Shown here in pieces: positions 1 to 5,040 of a DNA stretch of 5,040 nucleotides. Positions within the stretch are counted from its first letter, which is position 1. Every line of letters starts with the position of its first letter. The stretch covers positions 1 to 5,040 of the forward strand of contig CAMWTX010000126.1 in assembly GCA_947177315.1 (NCBI GenBank), written 5' to 3'. Made by a program: the position numbers and the translations under genes. The stretch is from an uncultured Bacteroidales bacterium (GTDB lineage Bacteria > Bacteroidota > Bacteroidia > Bacteroidales > P3). A model generated the notes under the pieces. That model worked only from the letters and a program-made list of their open reading frames with translations, did no database searches and was not told where the DNA came from.

Positions 1-2
1 GA

Positions 3-3000
3 ATGTTATGGGCAGGCAATGAAGCCACATTTGACATGGCGGAAACTGCTGTTTTTGCCGAAGAAGGTTCTGAAGGGGACGAATCGGAGGCCTCCGATTG
101 TGGAATAAAAAACATTCCCTATCTGGAAACTTTTGATAATGACTCCTGGACAGACAACAACACCTTGCAGTGCTGGACGATTATCGACAACAATAATGAC
201 TCCAAGACATGGGCAAAGGATGCTACCGGTGGAGTGGAGAAGAGCGGCTGTGCAAAATACACATATCACATTTCGAATGCGGGAGACGACTATCTGATAA
301 GCCCTCAGATAAGCCTCAGTCAACAAGCTACGCTCAGCTTTAAAATAAAAAGCGGCAGTTCCACCAATGAGGAAAGATACAGCGTCTTGTTATCGACAAC
401 CGGCAAGAGTGTGGAGGATTTCAGCATCGTGTTGCAAGCTGAACAGGAAATAAGACAAACCACATTCCAAACCGTCAGTATCGATTTGGCTGACTATATA
501 GGCGAACAAGTCTATATCGCCATCAAGGCTTCATCCGTTAAGAATAAGATGTGGCTGTATGTAGATGATTTCATGGTAGTTTCTTGCGGCGCTCCTGCCA
601 AAATCACGGCTGAACGTGTGTCGGCGGCCAATTATGAAATAGCCTGGAACACCTCGGCCGGCCAAAGCGAACTTTCGTACAAAAAGACTTCGGACAGCGA
701 GTTTTCGACCGTCTTTCTGACGGAAAATGAATACACGCTTTCCACGTGGGAAGACAATACCCAATACACGGTTAGACTGCGGGCTATCTGTGGGGTTGGA
801 GATACAAGCTTGTATTCCGATGCGTTTACCTTTACCACAGGTTATCAGTGTGAGGCCCCCACGGATATGGCGGTTGAAAAGAAAGAGAATGGTTACGAAC
901 TGAGTTGGACAAATTTTGCCGAGAAAACGGCAATCTACTATAAGAAATCGGACGAGTCCGATTTTGTAAGCGTAGAAGCAACGGGTCAGACCTATCTCTT
1001 TACCGATTTGCAGGCAGGGGCTTTGTATGTGGTGAAATTACGTTCTGTGTGTGGTGTTGCTGATACAAGCCTTTATTCGGCGGAATACTCTTTCACTACC
1101 GAATGCGGTATGGCCTCCATTCCTTATCTGGAAACGTTTGAGTCTGACCATTGGATTACCGACAAGGCTTTGCTTTGTTGGACGATTATCGATAACAATA
1201 ATGATTCCAAGACATGGGCAAAAGATGCTTCCAGTGGGATGAACAGTACCGCTTGTGCAAAATACACATATCATGGTTCGAATGCTGGGGATGATTATTT
1301 GATAAGTCCGCAAATCGATTTGAACAAGAATGCAGCTTTGAGTTTCAATATAAAGACAGGTAGCGGCAAGGAAAAATACAGTGTGTTGTTATCGAAAACC
1401 GGTAAGAGTGTAGCGGATTTTACTGAAGTTCTGCAAGCTGAAACAGAAATATCGAGTTCTGCATTTCAAACGGTTAATATTGATTTGGCAACATATACAG
1501 GAGAACAAGTTTATATCGCCATCAAGGCCTCTTCAGAGGCTAATCAATATTGGATGTATGTCGATGAATTTATGGTGGTGTCCTGCGGCGCTCCTGCGGA
1601 TGTCGCTATGGCTGAAATAACGGAAACATCGGCCAAAGTTGATTTTGTTTCTCCGGCCGCCAATTTTGTGGTGGCCTACAAAAAGGCATCCGAATCCGCA
1701 TGGACGGAAGTGAATGCTTCCGCCAAACCGGTACAAATTTCCAATCTGGATCCGGGTTATACCTATCAAGTAAAGGTAAAGGCCTTCTGTTCTTCCGATG
1801 ATGAAAGTCTGTTCTCGGAAGCTGTTACATTCTCCACGCCTTGTTTCCCCTTGGCATTTCCTTTGATAGAAGATTTTTCTTCGGCTCTGAGCATCCCGCT
1901 TTGCTGGGATTCCACCCCATCGCAGGGGTATAACGGAGCCTGGAAGATCTATAAGAGATTCGACGGCAATTACCTTGAGTTTTCCGGTGGGAATAGTTCC
2001 TGGGGTAAGATTTCCACGCCCGATGTGGATTTGACAGGAGACATAGATATGGATCGTCTTGAAATGGCGATGATGTATAGATTCAATAATTACGATACCA
2101 AAGGGGAACGTCTGTGGATTTCTTACAGTACCGATAAAGGCGGTACTTGGGATACCATCAGGGAACTTGATAAGAACAATGCCCAAGAGGTATTGGCTAT
2201 CAAGTTAGGTGATTATGTAACGGGTGCTTCCACCATCAGGATGCGTCTGGAAGCGATAGGCAAGGGCAGCAGCGGATTTTCCATTCAGGTTTATGATTTC
2301 AAGATTCGCCAGGCGCCGATTTGCTTCCCGCCCACCAATCTCCGTATTGAAGACGAGATAATGTATAATGCAACCACTTTGGTCTGGACTCAACCTGATT
2401 CTTCGCATGACGGTGCGATAAAGAACTATTCGGTGGTTTATGGAGATATCGAGTTGGCTGAAAATAAAACGGTGGTTGCTTCCGATACGATGATTACGCT
2501 TGCCGATTTGGTTCAGCATACCCAATATGAGGCTCGTGTAAGCACCGTTTGTCAGACCGAGTCCAGCGAGGCGGTAAAAATCACTTGGGAAACGCCGTAT
2601 TCTTGCTTGAAAGTCGATACGCTGAAGATAGGGGCTTTATTGCCTACGAGTGCCGAATTGTCTTGGAGTTCGAAACACGAGGTATTTGAAATCCGCTACA
2701 AAACGGAATCCGATAGCCTTTGGACCGTGATGGAAAATATATCGACCAAGAATTATACGTTGCAGAATCTTCTTCCTGCCGCCAATTACACGATAAAAGT
2801 CCGTGCCGTCTGCGGTTCGGATGATGCCAGCCTTTGGGACAGCGTAGTTTTGCAGATGCCTCATGGCATAGTGCCTTTGCCCTATTCCGAAAATTTCGAG
2901 CAGACTAAAGACAGTCTGCCGGCTTGGTGGAGGTATAGCAAACTGGCAGGCACCAGCCCCAATATGCAGTGGGTGGCCAAAACCGACAAGGTAAAGGAAG

Positions 3001-4955
3001 GCGCAAAGTCGTTGGCATATAATTCAAGTATGATTCCTGCCGGTAATATCGCCCTTGTTTCAACGCCTCTGCTCGATTTTTCGTATGATGCTGTATATAC
3101 GCTCGATTTTTGGGTTTACAGACCTGCATACTATTCTAAGAAAGATGATCAATTGAGAGTTTTTGTGGGTCAATCTCCGTTCGATACAGTCGATGCCCGT
3201 TTGATCAAGGTTATTTATCGGGATATAGAAAAGGAACCGGTGGAAACCAAGGAGGAAGATGATTGGTATCACTATTCGATAGAGTTGAAAAATGTAGAGG
3301 GCTACCGCTATATTCTCTTATGCGGGATTTCCTATTATGGAAATTCGATTTATGTGGATGATTTCAAGGTGAATGCCTTGTATGAAACTAATCTGGGTGT
3401 CGTAAATGTCGCGCCTATTGTTCCGCGTGCCAACTTAGACAAGGAAACCGTGCGTGTAAGCCTGAACAATACAGGTCTGGACGACTTTAGCGGCAATGCA
3501 AGCCTCTGCTTTAGTGTAGATGGCAAGGATACGGTAAAGGAAAGCGTTTCTTTTGCCGAAGAACCTCTTGCGCCCGAAACGGATGAATTCGAATATACCT
3601 TTAACGCCAAGGCTGATTTCTCACAGGTGGGAGCCCACAAACTCAGTGTCTGGGTAGAAGCACAAGGGGATCCCGAATTCGACAACAGGGGCGTTATCGA
3701 CGTTTTGCATTATGCTCCGGTTGTGTTGCCCTATAACACTTTCTTCTGTGATTCCATCGAACAGGAAAAGTATATCTATACGATGAATCTGAATGAAGAT
3801 AGCCTTGCTTGGGTACGTGCCGCTGATTCGGGCATGTATCTGGCTCCCAATGCCAATTTGGATGCCAACGATATCTTCTTTACCCCCGGTATGGAAATGC
3901 CCGTAGGTGTTTATGAAATCAATCTGGTTTACGGAACGGCAACGGAAGGAAAAACCGAAGCGATGCAATTGGCCTTGGTAAGCGGTTTCGATACGCTTGG
4001 CGGAATGGAGGTGGCTTCCCTGAATGCCATTACGCAAACCGATACCTCTTTGGTACAGGAATTGGCGGTGGAAGAAGCCGGTGTTTACATGCTGCGTTTT
4101 ACCGCCAAAAGCGAAAAAGACCAAGGCGGTATCAATGTGTTTGCGTTGAATGTCAAAAATACCTTGGCGTATGTTGATCTTGCCGAAGATATCTGCCAAG
4201 GTGATACTTATCCTTTCGGTGGAATGGATTTGACCGAAGCCGGCACATATACAGATACCGTTCGGCACGAAGAAGCGGCAGATACCGTCTTTACGCTTGT
4301 TTTGTCGGTAAATCCCGTTTACGGATTTTCTCTCGATACCACGGTTTGCCAAGGACAGAGCATTGAATTTGGCGGACGTGTTTATACCGAAAGCGGAGAA
4401 TTCAAGGCGGAATATAAAACGGTAAAAGGTTGCGACAGTATCTATAGCATCAAACTGACGGTTAATCCCAAAGCGATGGCTCCTGTTATCAGCGGCGAAT
4501 CGGTTGAGGGCAAGAACCAGTGGATACTGACCGCTTCTACCGAAGAACCGGCTGTTCAGTGGTATCTCAATGATAAAGAAATCGAAGATGCCGATAGCCT
4601 GGTATATCTTGCCGAACAGGAAGGCGTTTATCATGCTACGGCAACCAACGATTGCGGAGAATCGGAAGCGAGCAACAAAATCGAAGTGAAGTTCGTTGCC
4701 ATCGAAGGCGCGGATATGGTCCAGGCTCCTTCCGTTTATCCGAATCCTGCACGTGAAACGGTGTATGTCAAGGCTTCCGAATCGATTAAACGTATTGTGA
4801 TTTATGCCCCGAACGGCAAAACGGTTAAAAAGTTGGCCGGCAACCATAGCGGTATGCTTACTTTGTCTGTTGAAGACTTGAATGCCGGTGTCTATGTGAT
4901 GCAGGTGGTTACCTCGAGCGGTACATACAATTACAAATTGGTAGTAAACGAATAG
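3..4955 (+). CDS. Large multidomain T9SS-secreted surface adhesin (cleaved-adhesin/FnIII protein), 5' end probably truncated by the window
   Basis: At least 1650 residues of a non-enzymatic, extracellular, modular beta-sandwich protein. It holds five jelly-roll domains of the cleaved-adhesin/choice-of-anchor J type, five fibronectin III domains, a CARDB-like domain, two CQG repeats, an Ig-like domain and a T9SS type A sorting domain. By family knowledge it crosses the outer membrane through the T9SS, loses its sorting domain and is attached to the cell surface or released. Binding of host protein, glycan or other cells is inferred from gingipain haemagglutinin domains; no ligand is identifiable. 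The first in-window ATG (3-5) is probably not the true start: no hydrophobic signal peptide follows it, and only two bases precede it. MLWAGNEA could be the tail of a signal peptide beginning just upstream, or the gene could extend much further. No transmembrane segment, lipobox or catalytic motif is visible. Ends at TAG 4953-4955, followed by an intrinsic terminator. Sure of class and frame; not of start or ligand. Confidence 0.95.
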   Translation: MLWAGNEATFDMAETAVFAEEGSEGDESEASDCGIKNIPYLETFDNDSWTDNNTLQCWTIIDNNNDSKTWAKDATGGVEKSGCAKYTYHISNAGDDYLISPQISLSQQATLSFKIKSGSSTNEERYSVLLSTTGKSVEDFSIVLQAEQEIRQTTFQTVSIDLADYIGEQVYIAIKASSVKNKMWLYVDDFMVVSCGAPAKITAERVSAANYEIAWNTSAGQSELSYKKTSDSEFSTVFLTENEYTLSTWEDNTQYTVRLRAICGVGDTSLYSDAFTFTTGYQCEAPTDMAVEKKENGYELSWTNFAEKTAIYYKKSDESDFVSVEATGQTYLFTDLQAGALYVVKLRSVCGVADTSLYSAEYSFTTECGMASIPYLETFESDHWITDKALLCWTIIDNNNDSKTWAKDASSGMNSTACAKYTYHGSNAGDDYLISPQIDLNKNAALSFNIKTGSGKEKYSVLLSKTGKSVADFTEVLQAETEISSSAFQTVNIDLATYTGEQVYIAIKASSEANQYWMYVDEFMVVSCGAPADVAMAEITETSAKVDFVSPAANFVVAYKKASESAWTEVNASAKPVQISNLDPGYTYQVKVKAFCSSDDESLFSEAVTFSTPCFPLAFPLIEDFSSALSIPLCWDSTPSQGYNGAWKIYKRFDGNYLEFSGGNSSWGKISTPDVDLTGDIDMDRLEMAMMYRFNNYDTKGERLWISYSTDKGGTWDTIRELDKNNAQEVLAIKLGDYVTGASTIRMRLEAIGKGSSGFSIQVYDFKIRQAPICFPPTNLRIEDEIMYNATTLVWTQPDSSHDGAIKNYSVVYGDIELAENKTVVASDTMITLADLVQHTQYEARVSTVCQTESSEAVKITWETPYSCLKVDTLKIGALLPTSAELSWSSKHEVFEIRYKTESDSLWTVMENISTKNYTLQNLLPAANYTIKVRAVCGSDDASLWDSVVLQMPHGIVPLPYSENFEQTKDSLPAWWRYSKLAGTSPNMQWVAKTDKVKEGAKSLAYNSSMIPAGNIALVSTPLLDFSYDAVYTLDFWVYRPAYYSKKDDQLRVFVGQSPFDTVDARLIKVIYRDIEKEPVETKEEDDWYHYSIELKNVEGYRYILLCGISYYGNSIYVDDFKVNALYETNLGVVNVAPIVPRANLDKETVRVSLNNTGLDDFSGNASLCFSVDGKDTVKESVSFAEEPLAPETDEFEYTFNAKADFSQVGAHKLSVWVEAQGDPEFDNRGVIDVLHYAPVVLPYNTFFCDSIEQEKYIYTMNLNEDSLAWVRAADSGMYLAPNANLDANDIFFTPGMEMPVGVYEINLVYGTATEGKTEAMQLALVSGFDTLGGMEVASLNAITQTDTSLVQELAVEEAGVYMLRFTAKSEKDQGGINVFALNVKNTLAYVDLAEDICQGDTYPFGGMDLTEAGTYTDTVRHEEAADTVFTLVLSVNPVYGFSLDTTVCQGQSIEFGGRVYTESGEFKAEYKTVKGCDSIYSIKLTVNPKAMAPVISGESVEGKNQWILTASTEEPAVQWYLNDKEIEDADSLVYLAEQEGVYHATATNDCGESEASNKIEVKFVAIEGADMVQAPSVYPNPARETVYVKASESIKRIVIYAPNGKTVKKLAGNHSGMLTLSVEDLNAGVYVMQVVTSSGTYNYKLVVNE
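114..599 (+). repeat. Internal duplicated module, copy A: cleaved-adhesin jelly roll 1 (residues 38-199)
   Basis: Begins at IPYLETF and ends at SCGAPA. It carries the family's signature: an LETF opening, then CWTIIDNNNDSKTW (residues 57-70), then GDDYLISPQI (94-103), and a closing YVDDFMVV (186-193). The Asp/Asn-rich DNNNDS segment sits where gingipain adhesin domains have a DADGDG-like loop, so calcium binding is likely by analogy. Hand alignment with residues 373-532 gives about 70% identity with one two-residue indel. Cys33, Cys57 and Cys83 all recur in copy B. It is preceded by an acidic stretch (residues 20-32), not by an FnIII domain as copy B is. Confidence 0.9.
585..1100 (+). other. 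Fibronectin type III domains 1 and 2 (residues 195-366)
   Basis: Two consecutive FnIII folds. Both have the Bacteroidota pattern of a Cys near the start (Cys195, Cys283), a mid-domain Trp (Trp215, Trp302), a Tyr-Lys-Lys strand (226-228, 313-315) and a Y.V.LR..CGV.DTSLYS strand carrying a second Cys (Cys263, Cys350), ending in F.TT. The two are clearly related, with nearly the same CGV.DTSLYS block, so this pair probably arose by its own tandem duplication. Their role is likely as spacers or binding modules between jelly rolls 1 and 2. Confidence 0.88.
1119..1598 (+). repeat. Internal duplicated module, copy B: cleaved-adhesin jelly roll 2 (residues 373-532)
   Basis: Second copy of the module at 114-599, offset by 1005 bp at its start and 999 bp at its end because of a two-codon indel near residues 453-456. 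The core blocks WTIIDNNNDSKTWAKDA, CAKYTYH, SNAGDDYLISPQI, GEQVYIAIKASS and FMVVSCGAPA are identical in protein to copy A. The intervening loops (residues 380-391, 410-417, 441-445, 482-487) differ strongly. Perfect DNA matches include 249-268 with 1254-1273 and 513-529 with 1512-1528. It is followed by FnIII domain 3. Confidence 0.9.
1584..1838 (+). other. Fibronectin type III domain 3 (residues 528-612)
   Basis: Single FnIII directly after jelly roll 2, sharing its CGAPA junction with FnIII 1. It shows a Y.V.VKA.C strand (Tyr588 to Cys596), the SDDESLFSEAVTFST ending, and a YKKASESAW strand at 559-567. Cys528 and Cys596 are spaced as in FnIII 1. The mid-domain Trp of FnIII 1 and 2 is replaced by Phe548 in KVDFVSP. 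Confidence 0.85.
1842..2315 (+). other. Divergent jelly-roll domain 3 (choice-of-anchor J-like, residues 614-771)
   Basis: Opens with FPLIEDF (619-625) and LCW (633-635), matching the LETF...CW start of the other copies, and ends in VYDFKIRQAP in place of YVDDFMVVSCGAP. In between it has a GKISTPDVDL strand (668-677), which corresponds to DDYLISPQI, and LWISYSTDKGGTWDTI (704-719), typical of domains that score stress or jelly-roll strands with GG.W turns. The Asp/Asn-rich loop is absent. Cys614 and Cys634 keep the spacing seen in jelly rolls 1 and 2. Recognition is by pattern only. Confidence 0.72.
2322..2858 (+). other. Fibronectin type III domains 4 and 5 (residues 774-952)
   Basis: FnIII 4 (774-865) has the PPTNLRIE start, a VWTQPDSS strand (794-801), NYSVVYGD (808-815) and YEARVSTVC (842-850). 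It is longer than the others by about eight residues and lacks the GxxDxSLxS ending. FnIII 5 (868-952) has SAELSWSS (883-890), IRYKTESDSLW (897-907), the classic L.PAANYTIKVRAVCGSDDASLW (924-945) and matches FnIII 3 best. Each has one N-terminal and one late Cys (774/850 and 868/937). Confidence 0.87.
2862..3371 (+). other. Jelly-roll domain 4 (choice-of-anchor J type, residues 954-1123)
   Basis: Starts with VPLPYSENFEQ (957-967) and a W.RY segment. It continues with a K.G..SLAYNSS segment (998-1009), then ALVSTPLLDFS (1017-1027) and YTLDFWVYR (1032-1040), the usual outer-strand pair of the family. It closes with SIYVDDFKV (1115-1123). Between them lies DQLRVFVGQSP (1049-1059), which corresponds to the E.L.V.LG strand of family members. 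It carries only one Cys (1107) and lacks the CW pair of the other copies. Confidence 0.82.
3387..3710 (+). other. CARDB-like beta-sandwich domain (about residues 1129-1236)
   Basis: Pattern of the CARDB family: VRVSLNNTG (1150-1158), a short strand with VDGKDTV (1172-1178), an L.PETDEFEYTF segment (1189-1200), ADFSQVGAHKLSVWVEAQGD (1204-1223) and a closing DNRG. CARDB domains commonly link adhesin modules in bacterial surface proteins. Assignment rests on the NNTG and GD...N motifs only, and boundaries are approximate. Confidence 0.65.
3714..4160 (+). other. Degenerate jelly-roll domain 5 (about residues 1238-1386)
   Basis: Shares the strand order of choice-of-anchor J domains: APVVLPYNTFF opening, DIFFTPGMEM (1290-1299) in place of DDYLISPQI, VGVYEINLVYG (1301-1311), EAMQLALVSG (1319-1328), then GVYMLRFTAKSEKDQGG (1360-1376) and a closing strand INVFALNV (1377-1384). 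It lacks the Asp/Asn-rich loop, the CW pair and the YVDDF ending, so profile searches may miss it. Assigned by pattern alone. Confidence 0.55.
4167..4469 (+). repeat. Two tandem CQG repeats of about 50 residues (1389-1438 and 1439-1489)
   Basis: Each unit reads (VDLAEDI or LDTTV)CQG, then about five residues to FGG, then a T.SG.(Y/F) segment and an L(S/T)VNP end. Unit 2 keeps the GCDSIYSIKLTVNP ending that is usual for this repeat in Bacteroidota surface proteins. Unit 1 has EEAADTVFTLVLSVNP instead, so it has lost the second Cys and is left with Cys1398 alone. Such units normally act as short stalk modules just before the sorting domain. Confidence 0.82.
4476..4688 (+). other. Ig-like domain (residues 1492-1562)
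   Basis: AVQWYLNDKEIEDADS (1517-1532) followed by GVYHATATNDCGESEASNKIEV (1541-1562) is the standard Ig-like pattern of Bacteroidota T9SS proteins: W.LNG..I..A......G.Y...(V/T)..CGES..S. It forms the last folded module before a short linker (1563-1573) and the sorting domain. Confidence 0.78.
4722..4955 (+). other. T9SS type A C-terminal sorting domain (residues 1574-1650)
   Basis: About 77 residues with the family's landmarks in order: VYPNPARETVYV (1578-1589), the PNP motif being the usual start; IVIYAPNGKTVKK (1598-1610); LTLSVEDLNAGVYVMQV (1619-1635), where D-L-x-x-G-x-Y is the diagnostic core; and the terminal YNYKLVVNE (1642-1650). By family knowledge this domain guides export through the outer-membrane T9SS translocon and is removed by the PorU-type sortase, with the mature protein attached to anionic lipopolysaccharide or released. 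Complete and apparently functional. Confidence 0.95.
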
Positions 4956-4968
4956 TTTGTTTGTTTTG

Positions 4969-5005
4969 ATGATGGCGGTTTGCAACGCAAACCGCCATCA
5001 TTTTT
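4969..5005 (+). terminator. Rho-independent terminator of the adhesin gene
   Basis: Perfect 15-bp inverted repeat, 4969-4983 paired with 4987-5001, with a 3-nt AAC loop, then TTTT and an A/T-rich run (5002-5010). The stem core GGCGG/CCGCC is GC-rich. It begins 13 bases after the stop codon. It is one-directional: no run of A precedes the stem, so it would not terminate minus-strand transcripts. Confidence 0.93.
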
Positions 5006-5022
5006 ATAAAAGTAGTTGAAAT

Positions 5023-5040
5023 ATGAAAGTTTTAATAAGA
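5023..5040 (+). CDS. Possible start of a downstream gene (5' fragment, six codons)
   Basis: ATG at 5023 opens MKVLIR and stays open to the window edge. The spacing (21 bases after the terminator T-run ends near 5001-5005), the A/T-rich leader, a Lys after Met and the absence of a Shine-Dalgarno motif fit Bacteroidota start regions. Too short to identify a product. It could equally be a chance ATG. If real, it would need its own promoter, because the terminator lies directly upstream. Confidence 0.4.

Noticed and set aside
6..326. Pair of similar minus-strand frames opposite the two jelly-roll copies (also 1038-1313)
   Set aside because: They resemble each other only because the sense strand is duplicated. 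No independent evidence of coding.
114..1598. Repeats interpreted as a mobile element or tandem-repeat array
   Set aside because: The repeated unit lies in frame within one coding sequence and matches a protein domain boundary to boundary. No inverted repeats, target-site duplications or transposase are visible.
1533..2186. Minus-strand open frame of 217 codons
   Set aside because: Antisense to FnIII 3 and jelly roll 3, with no motif, and composition typical of a reverse-strand shadow.
3621..4985. Minus-strand open frame of 454 codons antisense to the 3' end of the adhesin
   Set aside because: Its translation is rich in His, Arg, Phe, Ile and Asn with no recognisable domain. It starts inside the terminator hairpin. 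It fully overlaps the CARDB-like, jelly roll 5, repeat, Ig and sorting domains, whose protein motifs are clearly on the plus strand. Its length follows from codon bias of the sense gene.
4953..4990. Possible Bacteroidota promoter (TTTG tracts after the stop codon)
   Set aside because: TTTG occurs three times in tandem, but no TAnnTTTG element lies at the needed distance, and the following bases are the terminator stem.
4969..5001. Hairpin as a riboswitch or attenuator of the downstream gene
   Set aside because: A simple perfect stem with a 3-base loop and a T-run is fully explained by intrinsic termination. No alternative pairing partner or leader peptide is seen.

Overview
The window is almost entirely one gene. 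A single plus-strand reading frame of at least 1650 codons runs from the left edge to a TAG at 4953-4955. It is followed by a strong intrinsic terminator (about 4969-5005) and by what may be the first six codons of another plus-strand gene (5023-5040). No RNA gene, CRISPR array, insertion sequence or minus-strand gene is supported.

The organism is most likely a member of the Bacteroidota, probably order Bacteroidales. The protein ends in a type A C-terminal sorting domain of the type IX secretion system (T9SS), which is found only in that phylum. Its modules (gingipain-type cleaved-adhesin/choice-of-anchor J jelly rolls, cysteine-paired fibronectin III domains, CxG...GCDSI repeats) are typical of surface proteins in Porphyromonas-like and gut Bacteroidales. 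No Shine-Dalgarno motif precedes the downstream ATG, which also fits. The genus cannot be named from the sequence.

Layout of the large protein (residue n starts at nucleotide 3n): acidic leader 1-32; jelly roll 1 (33-194); FnIII 1 and 2 (195-366); jelly roll 2 (368-527), a close copy of jelly roll 1; FnIII 3 (528-612); divergent jelly roll 3 (614-771); FnIII 4 and 5 (774-952); jelly roll 4 (954-1123); CARDB-like domain (about 1129-1236); degenerate jelly roll 5 (about 1238-1386); two roughly 50-residue CQG repeats (1389-1489); Ig-like domain (1492-1562); linker; T9SS sorting domain (1574-1650).

The whole reads as a long, flexible, disulfide-stabilised, surface-anchored adhesin or glycan-binding protein. 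No catalytic domain is visible. The 5' end of the gene, including all or most of the signal peptide and any N-terminal domain, lies outside the window. The ligand cannot be inferred.

The most informative signals are the internal duplication of the cleaved-adhesin domain, whose DNA shows a mosaic of near-identical and silently diverged blocks, the regular cysteine pairing of all five FnIII domains, and a fifth jelly roll that has lost its Asp/Asn-rich signature. These are unusual in detail but belong to known families. I see no convincing evidence of a wholly new system.
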